A DNA stretch of 35,393 nt from Streptomyces odonnellii (GTDB lineage: Bacteria; Actinomycetota; Actinomycetes; Streptomycetales; Streptomycetaceae). The stretch covers positions 1-35,393 of the forward strand of contig NZ_LATD01000018.1 of NCBI RefSeq assembly GCF_000981895.1, in the 5' to 3' direction. The notes under the pieces were generated by a model, which saw nothing but the letters and a program-made list of their open reading frames with translations, had not been told where the DNA came from and made no database searches. This document shows, piece by piece, positions 23,328 to 31,965 of this stretch. Every line of letters starts with the position of its first letter. Within the stretch, counting starts at the first letter, position 1. The position numbers and the translations under genes are program-made.

Positions 23328-23600
23328 ATGCCATCCACGGGCGATGTCCCACCAACGGACCATGCGGCCGCCGACCGCCCGTGGCTCTTCACGATGCTCA
23401 CCGCCGCCGCGGCCTCACATAGCGCGCACACAGCCATTCAAGGGGCACCCGGAAACACGAGCCTCACCTACAGCCAATTGACGGAGGCAGCAGCCGACTT
23501 CGCGAGGCAGGCACGGAAAGCGGTTGTCCGACGGGGCGACACCATCGGATTGATCTCCGACAACCGTCTTGAGCTTGTCCTTTCTCCCACACGTCCCTGA
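23328..23600 (+). pseudogene. Truncated acyl-CoA synthetase (AMP-binding), N-terminal fragment
   Basis: Codons from ATG 23328 read MPSTGDVPPTDHA, then LFTMLTAAAASHSAHTAIQG, SLTYSQLTEAAADFARQ, and GDTIGLISDNRLELVL. This is the usual N-terminus of acyl-CoA or oxalyl-CoA ligases. Similarity stops near 23579, where about 400 residues including the AMP-binding loop should follow; the frame ends after a few unrelated codons. It lies eight bases after the frc stop and was probably a third oxalate-operon gene. It has no active site and cannot function. Confidence 0.8.
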
Positions 23601-23967
23601 CGAACTCTTCACCGCCGTGGGGAGGGAGGTTCCTCCTCCACCATCGCGTCTCCTGAGCCCGGATAACCGGTCCCTGCTCTATCAGTTCACGGAAAGCACT
23701 GTCTGCCTCCGGCACTGCGGAGGAAAACTCACCGAACCCGGCGGTTCGTCGCACCACGGCGTCATTGAGCGCCAGGTCAAGCAAGTCCCTGACAGAGATA
23801 TCATGCAGGTACTCACTGTAATCCACCTCGTATCCGTCCGCGCACTCCTGCACGAAGCTGCGCCATCCTCCACACGACCGCCGAGGATCATTCGACCAAT
23901 TCCAGCCAGCCGCCGAAGCTACCCTCGTGAACGCAGACTTCAATGACGCCTCGCTATGACTGATCAT
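23464..23967 (-). pseudogene. Hypothetical protein, 3'-truncated
   Basis: The gene starts at ATG 23967 with GGGAG upstream. Residues 1 to about 128 look like a real soluble protein (GWRSFVQECADGYEVDYSEYL, SVRDLLDLALNDAVV, FRELIEQG, WWRRNLPPHGGEEFVRDVWE). I do not recognise the family. Beyond about 23583 the frame reads antisense through the ligase fragment, so the natural C-terminus is lost at the same point where the ligase gene breaks. The stop at 23464 is fortuitous. The truncation may remove only a few residues, so the protein could still be made with an altered tail. GC content is lower than in the neighbours. Confidence 0.6.
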
Positions 23968-24092
23968 TTGGCTGCTCCCGGAAGCACATCATCGGATCCA
24001 AATGCGAACGGAAGAATATCGAGATGGTTCCAGACTTGTTCAAAATCACGAATTTCCGTCAAGTCCGCCCTGCTCCTTTGAAGCGCCCGCAC
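23964..24092 (-). CDS. Short ORF coupled to the truncated hypothetical gene
   Basis: This small frame ends at 23964 with an ATGA overlap onto the next gene. From the TTG at 24062 it reads LTEIRDFEQVWNHLDILP and continues to LPGAAK; the GTG at 24092 adds ten residues. AAGGAG lies ten bases before the TTG. The composition looks coding. It may be the C-terminal remnant of a larger gene cut off by the repeat at 24129, or a genuine 32-42 residue partner of the downstream protein. No family recognised. Confidence 0.4.
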   Translation of the reverse strand: MRALQRSRADLTEIRDFEQVWNHLDILPFAFGSDDVLPGAAK

Positions 24093-24128
24093 TGTTTGCC
24101 GCCAGAATGATCAAATAGAAGCTGGGCC

Positions 24129-24144
24129 AAGGGCTGTCCCGTAA
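24129..24144. repeat. Solo terminal repeat of the 12982-13182 MITE family
   Basis: AAGGGCTGTCCCGTAA matches the first 16 bases of the MITE end at 12984-12999 exactly; the sequence then diverges (GTAATCC). No matching opposite end is visible nearby. It is a remnant of an insertion or the scar of a deletion, consistent with the broken genes next to it. Confidence 0.75.
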
Positions 24145-24172
24145 GTAATCCAGGAAGTTTCTTTGATGGGCC

Positions 24173-24430
24173 CTACGGACGCCACTCCTGCCGGTAGTCG
24201 GGGTGCTCGGCGTACGACTGCGCCAACACGTTGAGCGCGTACGCGAGACCTGCGTAGCGTGCATCCGCCGGATCCATTGCCTCGTACTGCCTGGCCAGCA
24301 TGTCGACCAGGTCGAGCATCGGCAGGTGGCTGCCGAGTAGGGCATCGCCGCCGAAACGGTGGGCCACCTCGGCATAGGCATGGTTGTCCGCCATGTTGCG
24401 GTCCCGAAGGAACTTGACGAGGTCGTCCAT
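24173..24430 (-). CDS. Small hypothetical protein (DUF6221-like C-terminus)
   Basis: This 85-residue frame begins MDDLVKFLRDR and ends LAQSYAEHPDYRQEWRP. The ending closely resembles the conserved end of DUF6221 proteins, which are common in streptomycetes and usually longer, so this could be a shortened copy with an internal deletion. ATG 24430 has only a weak purine stretch (GAAGATGA). Function unknown. It lies between the solo transposon end and the CDF exporter gene, in the same direction as the latter. Confidence 0.6.
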   Translation of the reverse strand: MDDLVKFLRDRNMADNHAYAEVAHRFGGDALLGSHLPMLDLVDMLARQYEAMDPADARYAGLAYALNVLAQSYAEHPDYRQEWRP

Positions 24431-24553
24431 GACGTCATCTTCGCGCACCGGAAGCGCCGGCGGGTGGGCCAATTCGCCGTCCCCGTGAGCTCACCTGCTG
24501 TGTGAGGTCACCTGCGCCCGCGCATGCGCGACCTTCCTCCGTCAATGTCAGTG
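24431..24553. other. Intergenic region with palindromes after the CDF gene
   Basis: Two perfect palindromes are present: GTGAGCTCAC at 24485-24494 and CGCGCATGCGCG at 24519-24530. Either could help end the minus-strand CDF transcript or serve as a regulator site for the small gene at 24430. Confidence 0.4.
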
Positions 24554-25555
24554 TCAGTGTGCGTGTGGTTCGTCGCGGTGGATGGGGCCGTGCGGGTCTT
24601 CGCAGTGTTCCCCCTGTGTCGCGCCCGCAGGGACGAGGGTGCGGGGCTCCTCGGGTGCGTGGTCCACCTGGAGCGTGGTGTGGCTGATCCTGTGCTCCTG
24701 GCCGACGAGGCGTTCCAGGTCGCGTCGCACCGCGTGGCAGTCGGTGTCGGGAGCAACCAGGACGTGGGCGGACAGCGCGGGCTGTCCGGAGGTGATGGTC
24801 CATACGTGCAGGTCATGGACTTCGACGACAGACGGGCGTGCGACAAGCTGGTCGCCTATGGCGTCGGGGTCGAGGTCCGCCGGGGCGGCTTCCAGGAAGA
24901 TGCGTCCGGATTCGCGGACCAGACCGTACCCCGCCTTGACCATCAGCGCGACGACGACAAGCGTGGCGATGCCGTCGGCGCGCGCGAAGCCCGTGGTGAC
25001 CACGATCAGACCGGCGACCGCGGTGCCGATGAAGGCGAACAGGTCGTTGAGGATGTGCTGGTAGGCGCCTTCGACATTCAGCGACGTGCGGTTCGCCCTG
25101 GATATGCACCAGGCCGCGAGGACGTTGACCGCGATGCCGGCCAGGGCGGTCACCAGTACCAGGCCGCCCTCGACCCGGGGCGGGTCGATCAGGCGGTGGA
25201 CGGCCTCGTACGTGAGCCAGGCGGCGAGCAGCAGCAGGGTGAGCCCGTTGGCCTGGGCCGAGAGGATCTCCGCGCGCTTGAGACCGTACGTGAAGCCGCC
25301 GCGCGCGGGACGGGCCGAGAGCCGCATCGCGATGAGCGCCAGCACGATCGAGACGGCGTCGGTGAGCATGTGCGCGGCGTCGGAGATCAGCGCGAGCGAT
25401 CCGGCGATGACGCCGATGACGACCTCGATCGCCATGAACGACGTGATGAGGACGAGGGCGATCGACAGCCACCGCCTGTCGGCGTCGGTGACGACTCCAT
25501 GGGTGTGTCCGGTGTGGCCTTCCGCTCCATGGTCGTGCTTCTGATGTCCGCTCAT
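24554..25555 (-). CDS. Cation diffusion facilitator (CzcD-type zinc/cobalt exporter)
   Basis: This 333-residue CDF protein has six predicted transmembrane helices. Metal-site motifs are SDAAHMLTDA (58-67, H62-x3-D66) in helix II and YQHILNDLFAFIG with H-x3-D in helix V. Histidine-rich tails at both ends (HQKHDHGAEGHTGHTHG, and HCEDPHGPIHRDEPHAH at the C-terminus) bind metal. The cytosolic domain AVRRDLERLVGQEHRISHTTLQVDH is typical. Such proteins export Zn2+, Co2+ or Cd2+ by proton antiport. ATG 25555 is behind GGGGAGGG. A perfect TTGACA lies on the minus strand at 25640-25645, but no good -10 follows it. Confidence 0.92.
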   Translation of the reverse strand: MSGHQKHDHGAEGHTGHTHGVVTDADRRWLSIALVLITSFMAIEVVIGVIAGSLALISDAAHMLTDAVSIVLALIAMRLSARPARGGFTYGLKRAEILSAQANGLTLLLLAAWLTYEAVHRLIDPPRVEGGLVLVTALAGIAVNVLAAWCISRANRTSLNVEGAYQHILNDLFAFIGTAVAGLIVVTTGFARADGIATLVVVALMVKAGYGLVRESGRIFLEAAPADLDPDAIGDQLVARPSVVEVHDLHVWTITSGQPALSAHVLVAPDTDCHAVRRDLERLVGQEHRISHTTLQVDHAPEEPRTLVPAGATQGEHCEDPHGPIHRDEPHAH

Positions 25556-26188
25556 GGTGACCCTCCCCGCTTGCGGTATGCGACTCAGGCAGTGAAGCGC
25601 ACTCCGGAGCGATCCGGCAAAGGCTGCACCGGTGACCGTTGTCAACACCAATAACACCGCTCTGACCTGCGATTATTCGGCAGGCTATCCATCGGACGGG
25701 GCCGCGCCCGGAAGGCCGGGCGAATGGCGGGTCAGGGCGTCGTGGCGCGGTTCGGCACGCGCCGTTGCCGCCACGCGCCGCTACACGTGCGCGTACGCGG
25801 AAGACTGACGGGGCGTCAGCAGCTCCCCGTAGAACGTTGCTTGCTCGCCCAGCGCATATCGCGCCGCCCCCGCCCCACCCAGCCACGGCGCAACACGCTT
25901 TTAATATTAAATCCAAGATTGAACCGTTGTCCTCACTCGGTGCCGACTGGCACATTGCGTTGCGCAGAGGTTTTCACTGCCCGGGGTCGGGGCGCTCGCG
26001 GATCACGCGGGTCTGCCCGACAGCAGCGCGCGGCACCCGGGCATCGCGACAACCACCGTGGCGCGGCGCTGCGCCACCTACACCGACGGCGTTGTACGAC
26101 ACCCCGCAGGCCAGCGAAGTCGACTCACCCCCACTCCGCGACGGATTACGGCCCGGCCCAGCCGGACCGTGAAAGGCGATGTCGGTAG
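25556..26188. other. Long divergent intergenic region
   Basis: About 630 bases between the CDF exporter and the M14-type peptidase contain no frame with protein-like composition; frames here are Arg/Pro/His-rich noise. It should carry two divergent promoters. A possible -35 TTGACA for the exporter lies at 25645-25640 (minus). The palindrome TTTAATATTAAA is at 25900-25911. No RNA gene or repeat was recognised. Confidence 0.5.
25900..25911. promoter_or_regulatory. Perfect A/T palindrome TTTAATATTAAA
   Basis: A 12-bp perfect A/T palindrome in very GC-rich DNA, in the middle of the region between the CDF and peptidase genes. It might be a nucleoid-protein or regulator site, or part of an A/T-rich promoter. 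No function can be assigned. Confidence 0.35.
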
Positions 26189-28861
26189 ATGACCAGTAGT
26201 GAAGGCTCAAGACTCTCCCGCCGAACGCTCCTTCGGACCACCGCGGCGGCCGGCGCCGGGGCGGCCGCGACGATGATCCAGCCGGGCGCCGCATCGGCCG
26301 CGCCCGCAGCGCCCCCGACCGACCATGACCAACCGTCCGCCGGGCAGCAGAAGGGGCGTATCCCGGCCCCGGCGGAGTACTTCGGAACTCCGATCGGAAC
26401 CGACGGCTTCCTGGCTCAATGGAGCACGATGGTCCCGTACTTCGAGCTGATCGGTGCTCGCAGCGACCGGGTGAAGTACGAAGAGATCGGCAAGACCACC
26501 GAGGGACATCCGTACGTCCTGCTGACCATCAGCTCTCCGAAGAACCTGGCCGATCTCGACGAACTGGTCGCCGCCAACGCCAGACTGGCCGATCCCCGGG
26601 GGCTGTCCGAGGCCGAGGCGAAGAAGCTGGCCACCCGGAGCAAGCCGTTCTACTACGTCCAGGCCGGCATCCACGCGACCGAGGTCGGCAACTCCCAGGC
26701 CGCCATCGAATGGGCCCACCGGCTGGCCACCGAGAAGTCCGACTACATCGAGAAGATCCTCGACAACCTTGTCATCCTGCTCCAGCCGTGCCAGAACCCG
26801 GACGGCCTCGTCCTCGTCAACGACTACTTCGCCGCGACGGCCGACACCGCCTACTCGCGCACCTACCCCGACCTGTACCAGAAGTACACGGGCCACGACG
26901 ACAACCGTGACTGGATCATGCTCACCCAGATCGAGAGCAGGTACAACGTCTCGATCCTGAACAAGTACCGGCCCCAGGTCTTCCAGGACTCCCACGGTGC
27001 CAACGCCGGCTCTCCCCGGCTGTTCACGCCGCCGTACCTGTCGCCGTACGACCCCAACATCGACACCATCCTGGTGCAGGGGACCAACACGGTGGGCCTG
27101 GCGATGCAGCGGGGCATGACCGTCGCCGGCATGAAGGGCAACGGCTGGGGCTCGACGTACGACTACTGGTCCCCGTCCCGGCAGTACTGCGTCTACCACG
27201 GCTCGGCGCGCATCCTGACCGAGGCCGCGGCGGCGTCCAACCTCGCCTACCCCAACGTGGGCACGAAGCCGCTCGGCCAGCAGACCACCGACATCAACTT
27301 CATCGAGCCGTACGACTCCAACACCTGGACGCTGCGCAACATCATCGACTGGGTCTCGCAGGCGTTCTACTCGGGCCTGGAGGCGGTCGCCTACGACACC
27401 TACAACTGGCTCTACAACTCCTACCGCGTCGGGGTCAAGGCGGTCACCCGGACCAGCCCGTACGCCTACGTCATCCCGGCCGGGCAGCGCGACCCGCAGG
27501 CCGTCCGCGACGCCCTGGAGATATTCCACCTCGGCGCGGTGGAGATCCACGAGGCGCGGGCCGCGTTCACCGCCGGCGGCAAGCGGTACCCCGCCGGGTC
27601 GTACGTCATCTACATGCAGCAGCCCTATGCCGGGTTCGCCAAGACGCTGCTGGAGGTGCAGAGTTACCCGCAGTTGCTGCAATACCCCGGTGGCCCGCCG
27701 CAGCGGCCGTACGACACCACCGCGCAGACCCTGCCGATGCTGCTCGGCTTCGAGGCCGACCTGATCGAGGCGCCCTTCTCGGCCGGCACAAAGTTGCTGA
27801 GCTCGGTCAAGCCCCCGGCGGTCGCCACGCCCTCCACGCCACCGCGCGGCGGGGCGTACGCGATCGGGCCGGAGTCCTACGGGGTGTTCCGGATCGTCGC
27901 CGCGCTGCAGAAGCAGAACATCCCCACATTCCGCGCCGCCGCCCAATTCACCGACGGCGGCCGTACTTTTCCCGTCGGCACCTTCCTCGTCCCGCCGTCC
28001 TCGGCGGCCCGGGAGCTTCTGCGTACCCAGTCGAGGAGCACCGGCATCCCGGTGTCCGCCATCGGCGAGGTGCCGTCCGTGGCCGGTGTGCAGCTCAAGC
28101 CGGGCACGAGGATCGGCCTGCTCAAGCCCCCGGACAACATGCCGTCCGGCTGGCTGATGTGGACGTTCGACCAGTACGGGGTGGACTACTCGGTCGTGGA
28201 GGCGGGCGACTACGCCGACCTCGCCGGCAAGTACGACGCCATCGTCATGCCGGACGGGGTCAGCAGGAACTCCATCGTCAACGGCCTGAACCCGACGAGG
28301 TACCCGCCCGAGTGGGCCTGGGCGTTCGGCGTCGGCACGACCGGCTGGAACCAGTTGCGCGACTTCGTGACCGGTGGCGGCACTCTGGTCACCTACGGCA
28401 GCGCGACCGCCACCGCCCAGTCGCTGTTCGGCCTGCCCATCACCTCCGCGCTGCCCGGCGGCTCCTCCTCGGACTTCTACTGCCCGGGATCGCTGCTCAG
28501 CCAGGAGTTCGACACGGACAACCCGGTGGCCTGGGGCGTGCCGGCGGACAACCCCGTGTGGTTCGTGTCGAACGATGCGTACAGGCTGACCGGCACGAGC
28601 ACGTACCCGGTCGACGTGGTGGCCAAGTACCCGGACACCGATGAGCAGTTGAAGAGCGGCTGGCTGATCGGCGGCGAACACCTCAACGGGGCGGTCAACG
28701 GGCTGTCCTGGACGATCGGCGAGGGGTACGTCGTGACCTTCGGCAGCGAGATCGGGTTCCGTACCTGGAACCGGTCCGAGCAGCGGACGCTCTTCAACGC
28801 CGCGTATTACGGGCCGTCGACGAAGCTCACGGCCGACCAGTTCAAACGCCTCGGCAAGTAG
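26189..28861 (+). CDS. Tat-exported M14-family zinc carboxypeptidase-like protein
   Basis: This 890-residue protein starts with a twin-arginine signal: S-R-R-T-L-L-R (residues 9-16) then an alanine-rich hydrophobic stretch ending ASAAPA. Residues about 75-400 form an M14-type metallopeptidase: H162-x-x-E165 in GIHATEVG, N203-P-D-G, NRDW (239-242), and the third zinc ligand H269 in QDSHG. The C-terminal half (about 520-890) is a second domain that looks like a glutamine amidotransferase or propeptide-like fold (YDAIVMPDG, RDFVTGGGTLVTYGS). It would remove C-terminal residues from peptides outside the cell. ATG 26189 is behind GAAAGG. Downstream genes for a PLP enzyme and an amino-acid importer suggest joint use of the released amino acid. 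Confidence 0.88.
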   Translation: MTSSEGSRLSRRTLLRTTAAAGAGAAATMIQPGAASAAPAAPPTDHDQPSAGQQKGRIPAPAEYFGTPIGTDGFLAQWSTMVPYFELIGARSDRVKYEEIGKTTEGHPYVLLTISSPKNLADLDELVAANARLADPRGLSEAEAKKLATRSKPFYYVQAGIHATEVGNSQAAIEWAHRLATEKSDYIEKILDNLVILLQPCQNPDGLVLVNDYFAATADTAYSRTYPDLYQKYTGHDDNRDWIMLTQIESRYNVSILNKYRPQVFQDSHGANAGSPRLFTPPYLSPYDPNIDTILVQGTNTVGLAMQRGMTVAGMKGNGWGSTYDYWSPSRQYCVYHGSARILTEAAAASNLAYPNVGTKPLGQQTTDINFIEPYDSNTWTLRNIIDWVSQAFYSGLEAVAYDTYNWLYNSYRVGVKAVTRTSPYAYVIPAGQRDPQAVRDALEIFHLGAVEIHEARAAFTAGGKRYPAGSYVIYMQQPYAGFAKTLLEVQSYPQLLQYPGGPPQRPYDTTAQTLPMLLGFEADLIEAPFSAGTKLLSSVKPPAVATPSTPPRGGAYAIGPESYGVFRIVAALQKQNIPTFRAAAQFTDGGRTFPVGTFLVPPSSAARELLRTQSRSTGIPVSAIGEVPSVAGVQLKPGTRIGLLKPPDNMPSGWLMWTFDQYGVDYSVVEAGDYADLAGKYDAIVMPDGVSRNSIVNGLNPTRYPPEWAWAFGVGTTGWNQLRDFVTGGGTLVTYGSATATAQSLFGLPITSALPGGSSSDFYCPGSLLSQEFDTDNPVAWGVPADNPVWFVSNDAYRLTGTSTYPVDVVAKYPDTDEQLKSGWLIGGEHLNGAVNGLSWTIGEGYVVTFGSEIGFRTWNRSEQRTLFNAAYYGPSTKLTADQFKRLGK

Positions 28862-28933
28862 ATCCCGTGGTGGGGGCGGGCCCTCCCGTCCCCACCGCCG
28901 ACCATCCCCGGTCACACAGAGAGGAAGAGCCGG

Positions 28934-30226
28934 TTGTATCCCGACGACGGGAGCTGGACCAGCGCGCTGACCCACCTGGAGTGCGGACGGTGCGCCGAAC
29001 GGTACGACGCGGATGTGCCGCAGAACGTGTGCCACTGTGGTTCGCCACTGCTGGTCCGCTACGACCTCGACCGGGTCCGGACCTCGGTCCGGCCGCGGGA
29101 CATCGCGTCGCGCGGCACTGACCTGTGGCGGTACCGGGAGCTGCTGCCGGTACGGGATCCCGCGAACGTGATCACCCTCGGCGAGGGCTGGACACCGATC
29201 GTGCCGCTGGCCGCGTACGGCCGGCGGATCGGGGTGCCGGGCCTGCTGGCCAAGGACGAGGGAGCGCTGCCGACCGGCAGTTTCAAGGCGCGGGGCGCGG
29301 CGGTCGGTGTTTCCCGGGCGCGTGAACTGGGCGTGCGGCGGCTGACGCTGCCGACCAACGGCAACGCCGGCGCCGCCTGGGCCACCTATGCCGCGCGGGC
29401 CGGCACGGACTGCCTGGTGGTGATGCCCGAGGACGCTCCGGAGGTGACCCGTAAGGAGTGTCTGGCGGCCGGCGCCCGGGTGTACATGGTGGACGGTCTG
29501 ATCGGCGACGCCGGTCGTATCGCGGGGCAGGCGGTACGGGACGGCTGGTTCAGCGCCGCGACGCTGCGCGAGCCCTACCGCATCGAGGGCAAGAAGACGA
29601 TGGGCCTGGAGATCGCCGAACAGTTCGGCTGGCGGGTGCCGGATGTGGTGGTGTACCCGACCGGCGGCGGCGTGGGCCTGATCGGTATCCGCAAGGCGCT
29701 CGACGAGCTGGCCGCGCTGGGCTGGATCACCGGGCGGCTGCCCCGGTTCGTGGCTGTGCAGTCCAGCGGCTGCGCGCCGATCGTACGGGCCTTCGAGTCG
29801 GGGGCCGAGACCGCCCGGCCGTGGCCGGCGGACCAGGCACGCACTGTCGCGTTCGGTATCAACGTCGCCGCCGCGCTGGGCGACTTCCTCATCCTGTCCG
29901 CGCTGCGGGACAGCGAGGGCACGGCGATCGCCGTCGACGACCGGGACATCCTCGATGAGCAGATCGCCTGTGCGACGTCCGACGGTGTGCTGATGTGCCC
30001 GGAGGGGGCGGCGACGCTGGCCGCGGTACGCCGGCTGCGCGCCGACGGGTGGCTCGATGGGGACGAGGAGGTCCTCGTACTCAACACCGGCAGTGCGGTC
30101 AAGTACGGCGACACCCTGCGGGTCGGTCAGCCGCCTCGCCTGCGACGCGACGCGGATCTGCCACCGGAGGCGTCGGCCACGGCCGAAACGACCGGCACAG
30201 CCGGCGGCCCTTGGACACCGCGATGA
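28934..30226 (+). CDS. Threonine synthase-like PLP-dependent enzyme
   Basis: This 430-residue fold-type II PLP enzyme starts at TTG behind GAGAGGAAGAG. An N-terminal zinc-ribbon carries C17-x2-C20 and C33-x-C35 ([18 protein letters not shown]). K118 in [10 protein letters not shown] is the Schiff-base lysine, [18 protein letters not shown] holds the substrate loop, and [11 protein letters not shown] (241-251) binds the phosphate. Threonine synthase uses O-phosphohomoserine; several relatives are lyases or diaminopropionate enzymes. Its place between a secreted peptidase and an amino-acid ABC transporter argues for a catabolic or specialised role rather than housekeeping threonine synthesis. 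The 3' end overlaps the ABC gene by ATGA. Confidence 0.85.
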   Translation: MYPDDGSWTSALTHLECGRCAERYDADVPQNVCHCGSPLLVRYDLDRVRTSVRPRDIASRGTDLWRYRELLPVRDPANVITLGEGWTPIVPLAAYGRRIGVPGLLAKDEGALPTGSFKARGAAVGVSRARELGVRRLTLPTNGNAGAAWATYAARAGTDCLVVMPEDAPEVTRKECLAAGARVYMVDGLIGDAGRIAGQAVRDGWFSAATLREPYRIEGKKTMGLEIAEQFGWRVPDVVVYPTGGGVGLIGIRKALDELAALGWITGRLPRFVAVQSSGCAPIVRAFESGAETARPWPADQARTVAFGINVAAALGDFLILSALRDSEGTAIAVDDRDILDEQIACATSDGVLMCPEGAATLAAVRRLRADGWLDGDEEVLVLNTGSAVKYGDTLRVGQPPRLRRDADLPPEASATAETTGTAGGPWTPR

Positions 30227-31023
30227 CGGAGTCGCCGGGCGCGGACGGTCCGCTCACCCGGTCTCCGGTCCGGTCGCCCGCCGGCACGCGGCCGACGATG
30301 GTGGAGCTGCGCGGAGTACACAAGTCCTACGGCAGTGTGGAGGTGCTCAAGGGCGTCGACCTGACGGTGGCCCGCGGTGAGGTGGTCGCCGTCATCGGCC
30401 CGTCCGGTGGTGGCAAGAGCACCTTGCTGCGCTGCGTCAACCTGCTGGAGCCGGTGACCTCCGGTCAGGTGCTGCTGGAGAACGAGGATCTGACGGGGCC
30501 CGGCGTCGATCTGAACAAGGTGCGCCGGCGCATCGGCATGGTGTTCCAGCAGTTCAACCTCTTTCCGCATCTGTCCGCCGTCGACAATCTCACCCTGGCG
30601 CCGCGCAAGCTGCTGCAGATGCCCAGGGACCGGGCGCGGGAGCGGGCCACGGCGCTGCTGGCCCGCGTGGGGCTGGCCGGCAAGGCCGACGCGTACCCGA
30701 GGCAACTGTCGGGCGGGCAGCAGCAACGGGTCGCCATCGCCCGCGCGTTGATGATGGACCCGCACGTGATGCTGTTCGACGAGGTGACCTCCGCACTGGA
30801 CCCGGAGCTGGTCAGCGAGGTCCTCGATGTGATGCGTGACCTCGCCCGCTCCGGGATGACGATGCTGTGTGTCACCCACGAGATGGGCTTCGCCCGTGAA
30901 CTCGGCGACCGCCTGGTGTTCATCGACGGTGGCGTGATCGCGGAGCAGGGCCGCCCGGTCGATGTGCTGGACCAGCCCCGGAACGACCGAACCCGTCAGT
31001 TTCTGCGCAAGGTTCTCAGATAG
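30223..31023 (+). CDS. Polar amino-acid ABC transporter ATP-binding protein (GlnQ type)
   Basis: This 266-residue ATPase energises the importer encoded by the next three genes. Walker A is G59-P-S-G-G-G-K-S-T67, the Q-loop [11 protein letters not shown] (106-116), signature LSGGQQQR (162-169), and Walker B VMLFDE (182-187) with switch His in [21 protein letters not shown] marks the polar amino-acid (PAAT) class. I chose the ATG at 30223 because it overlaps the preceding stop; MVELRG 25 codons later is an alternative start. The residues before it are a non-conserved extension. Confidence 0.93.
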   Translation: MTESPGADGPLTRSPVRSPAGTRPTMVELRGVHKSYGSVEVLKGVDLTVARGEVVAVIGPSGGGKSTLLRCVNLLEPVTSGQVLLENEDLTGPGVDLNKVRRRIGMVFQQFNLFPHLSAVDNLTLAPRKLLQMPRDRARERATALLARVGLAGKADAYPRQLSGGQQQRVAIARALMMDPHVMLFDEVTSALDPELVSEVLDVMRDLARSGMTMLCVTHEMGFARELGDRLVFIDGGVIAEQGRPVDVLDQPRNDRTRQFLRKVLR

Positions 31024-31054
31024 CCCGCGCGAACGAGCAGAAGGAAGTTCAGTC

Positions 31055-31963
31055 TTGAGATCGAAATTCGGCACTGTCATAGGTGCGGCGATGGTCCTGG
31101 TCCTCGCTGCGGGCTGCTCCTCTTCGTCCGACGCCACGTCCTCGTCCACCGCCGCCACCGGCACCCCTGTGGACGTGGGGGCACCGCTGCCCGACGCGGT
31201 GAAGAGCAAGGGCAAGCTGACCGTCGGCGTCAAATGCGACTACCCGCCGTTCGGATACATCGACGAGTCGTCGAAGAACGCGGGCTTCGAAATCGCCATC
31301 GCCCACCGGATGGCCTCCTACGCGTTCGGCGACCCCGACGCGCTGACCCTCACGTGCGTGACCGGATCCAACCGGGTGTCGTTCCTGACCTCCAAGCGCA
31401 TCGACCTGATCGAAGCGACGATGAACTACACCCCGGAACGCGCCCAGACCATCGACTTCTCCACCCCGTACTTCGACAGCGGCGTGAAACTGCTGGTACC
31501 GAAGAACTCCCCGATCACCTCGTTCGAGCAGTTGGCCGGCAAGTCGGTCATCAGCATCTCCGGCGCCACCGCCAGCCTCTGGCTGACCGAGTGCATGAAA
31601 GACGTCAAGCAGGCGCTGTTCACCGAGACCAGCCAGGCGCTGACCGCGCTGAACCAGAACCGCGGCGTCGCGTTCGCCCAGGACGACACCCTTCTGCTCG
31701 ACCTGGCGGCGAAGAACCCCGACCTCAAGGTCGTCGGCGAGGCCAAGGCCGACAGCCCCTGGGGAATGGGCGTCCGCAAGGGCGACACGCAGATGCTGGC
31801 CTGGGTCAACGGCGCCCTCGCCCATATGCAGGAGACCGACTTCTTCTGGACCGAATTCCAGAAGACCGTCACCGACCCCGCCGTGCAGAAGCAGTTCGCC
31901 AAGTACGTGCCCCGCCCGGGCAGCGAGCTGACCTACCCGTCCGGCTCCACCATGCGGTGCTGA
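31055..31963 (+). CDS. Amino-acid ABC transporter substrate-binding lipoprotein
   Basis: This 302-residue SBP starts at TTG behind AGAAGGAAG. The signal peptide LRSKFGTVIGAAMVLVLAAG ends with the lipobox L-A-A-G-C21, so the protein is anchored to the outer face of the membrane. The family-3 solute-binding fold is shown by GKLTVGVKCDYPPFGYIDESS, GFEIAIAHRMA, IDLIEATMNYTPERAQTIDFSTPYFDSGVKLLV. The CDYPPFG/ GFEIA pattern is typical of amino-acid binders; the pocket residues do not tell which one. It lies 31 bases after the ATPase gene and two bases before the first permease gene. Confidence 0.92.
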   Translation: MRSKFGTVIGAAMVLVLAAGCSSSSDATSSSTAATGTPVDVGAPLPDAVKSKGKLTVGVKCDYPPFGYIDESSKNAGFEIAIAHRMASYAFGDPDALTLTCVTGSNRVSFLTSKRIDLIEATMNYTPERAQTIDFSTPYFDSGVKLLVPKNSPITSFEQLAGKSVISISGATASLWLTECMKDVKQALFTETSQALTALNQNRGVAFAQDDTLLLDLAAKNPDLKVVGEAKADSPWGMGVRKGDTQMLAWVNGALAHMQETDFFWTEFQKTVTDPAVQKQFAKYVPRPGSELTYPSGSTMRC

Positions 31964-31965
31964 GC

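Noticed and set aside
24524..25654. Plus-strand open frame opposite the CDF exporter
   Set aside because: The minus strand has metal motifs, six helices and a strong ribosome site; the plus frame has none.
25700..26188. Possible small genes in the long intergenic region
   Set aside because: Frames of up to about 150 codons are open but Arg/Pro/His-rich, without ribosome sites or recognisable motifs.
26207..29035. Open frame of more than 900 codons on the minus strand
   Set aside because: Antisense to the M14-type peptidase, whose zinc motifs and Tat signal are unambiguous.
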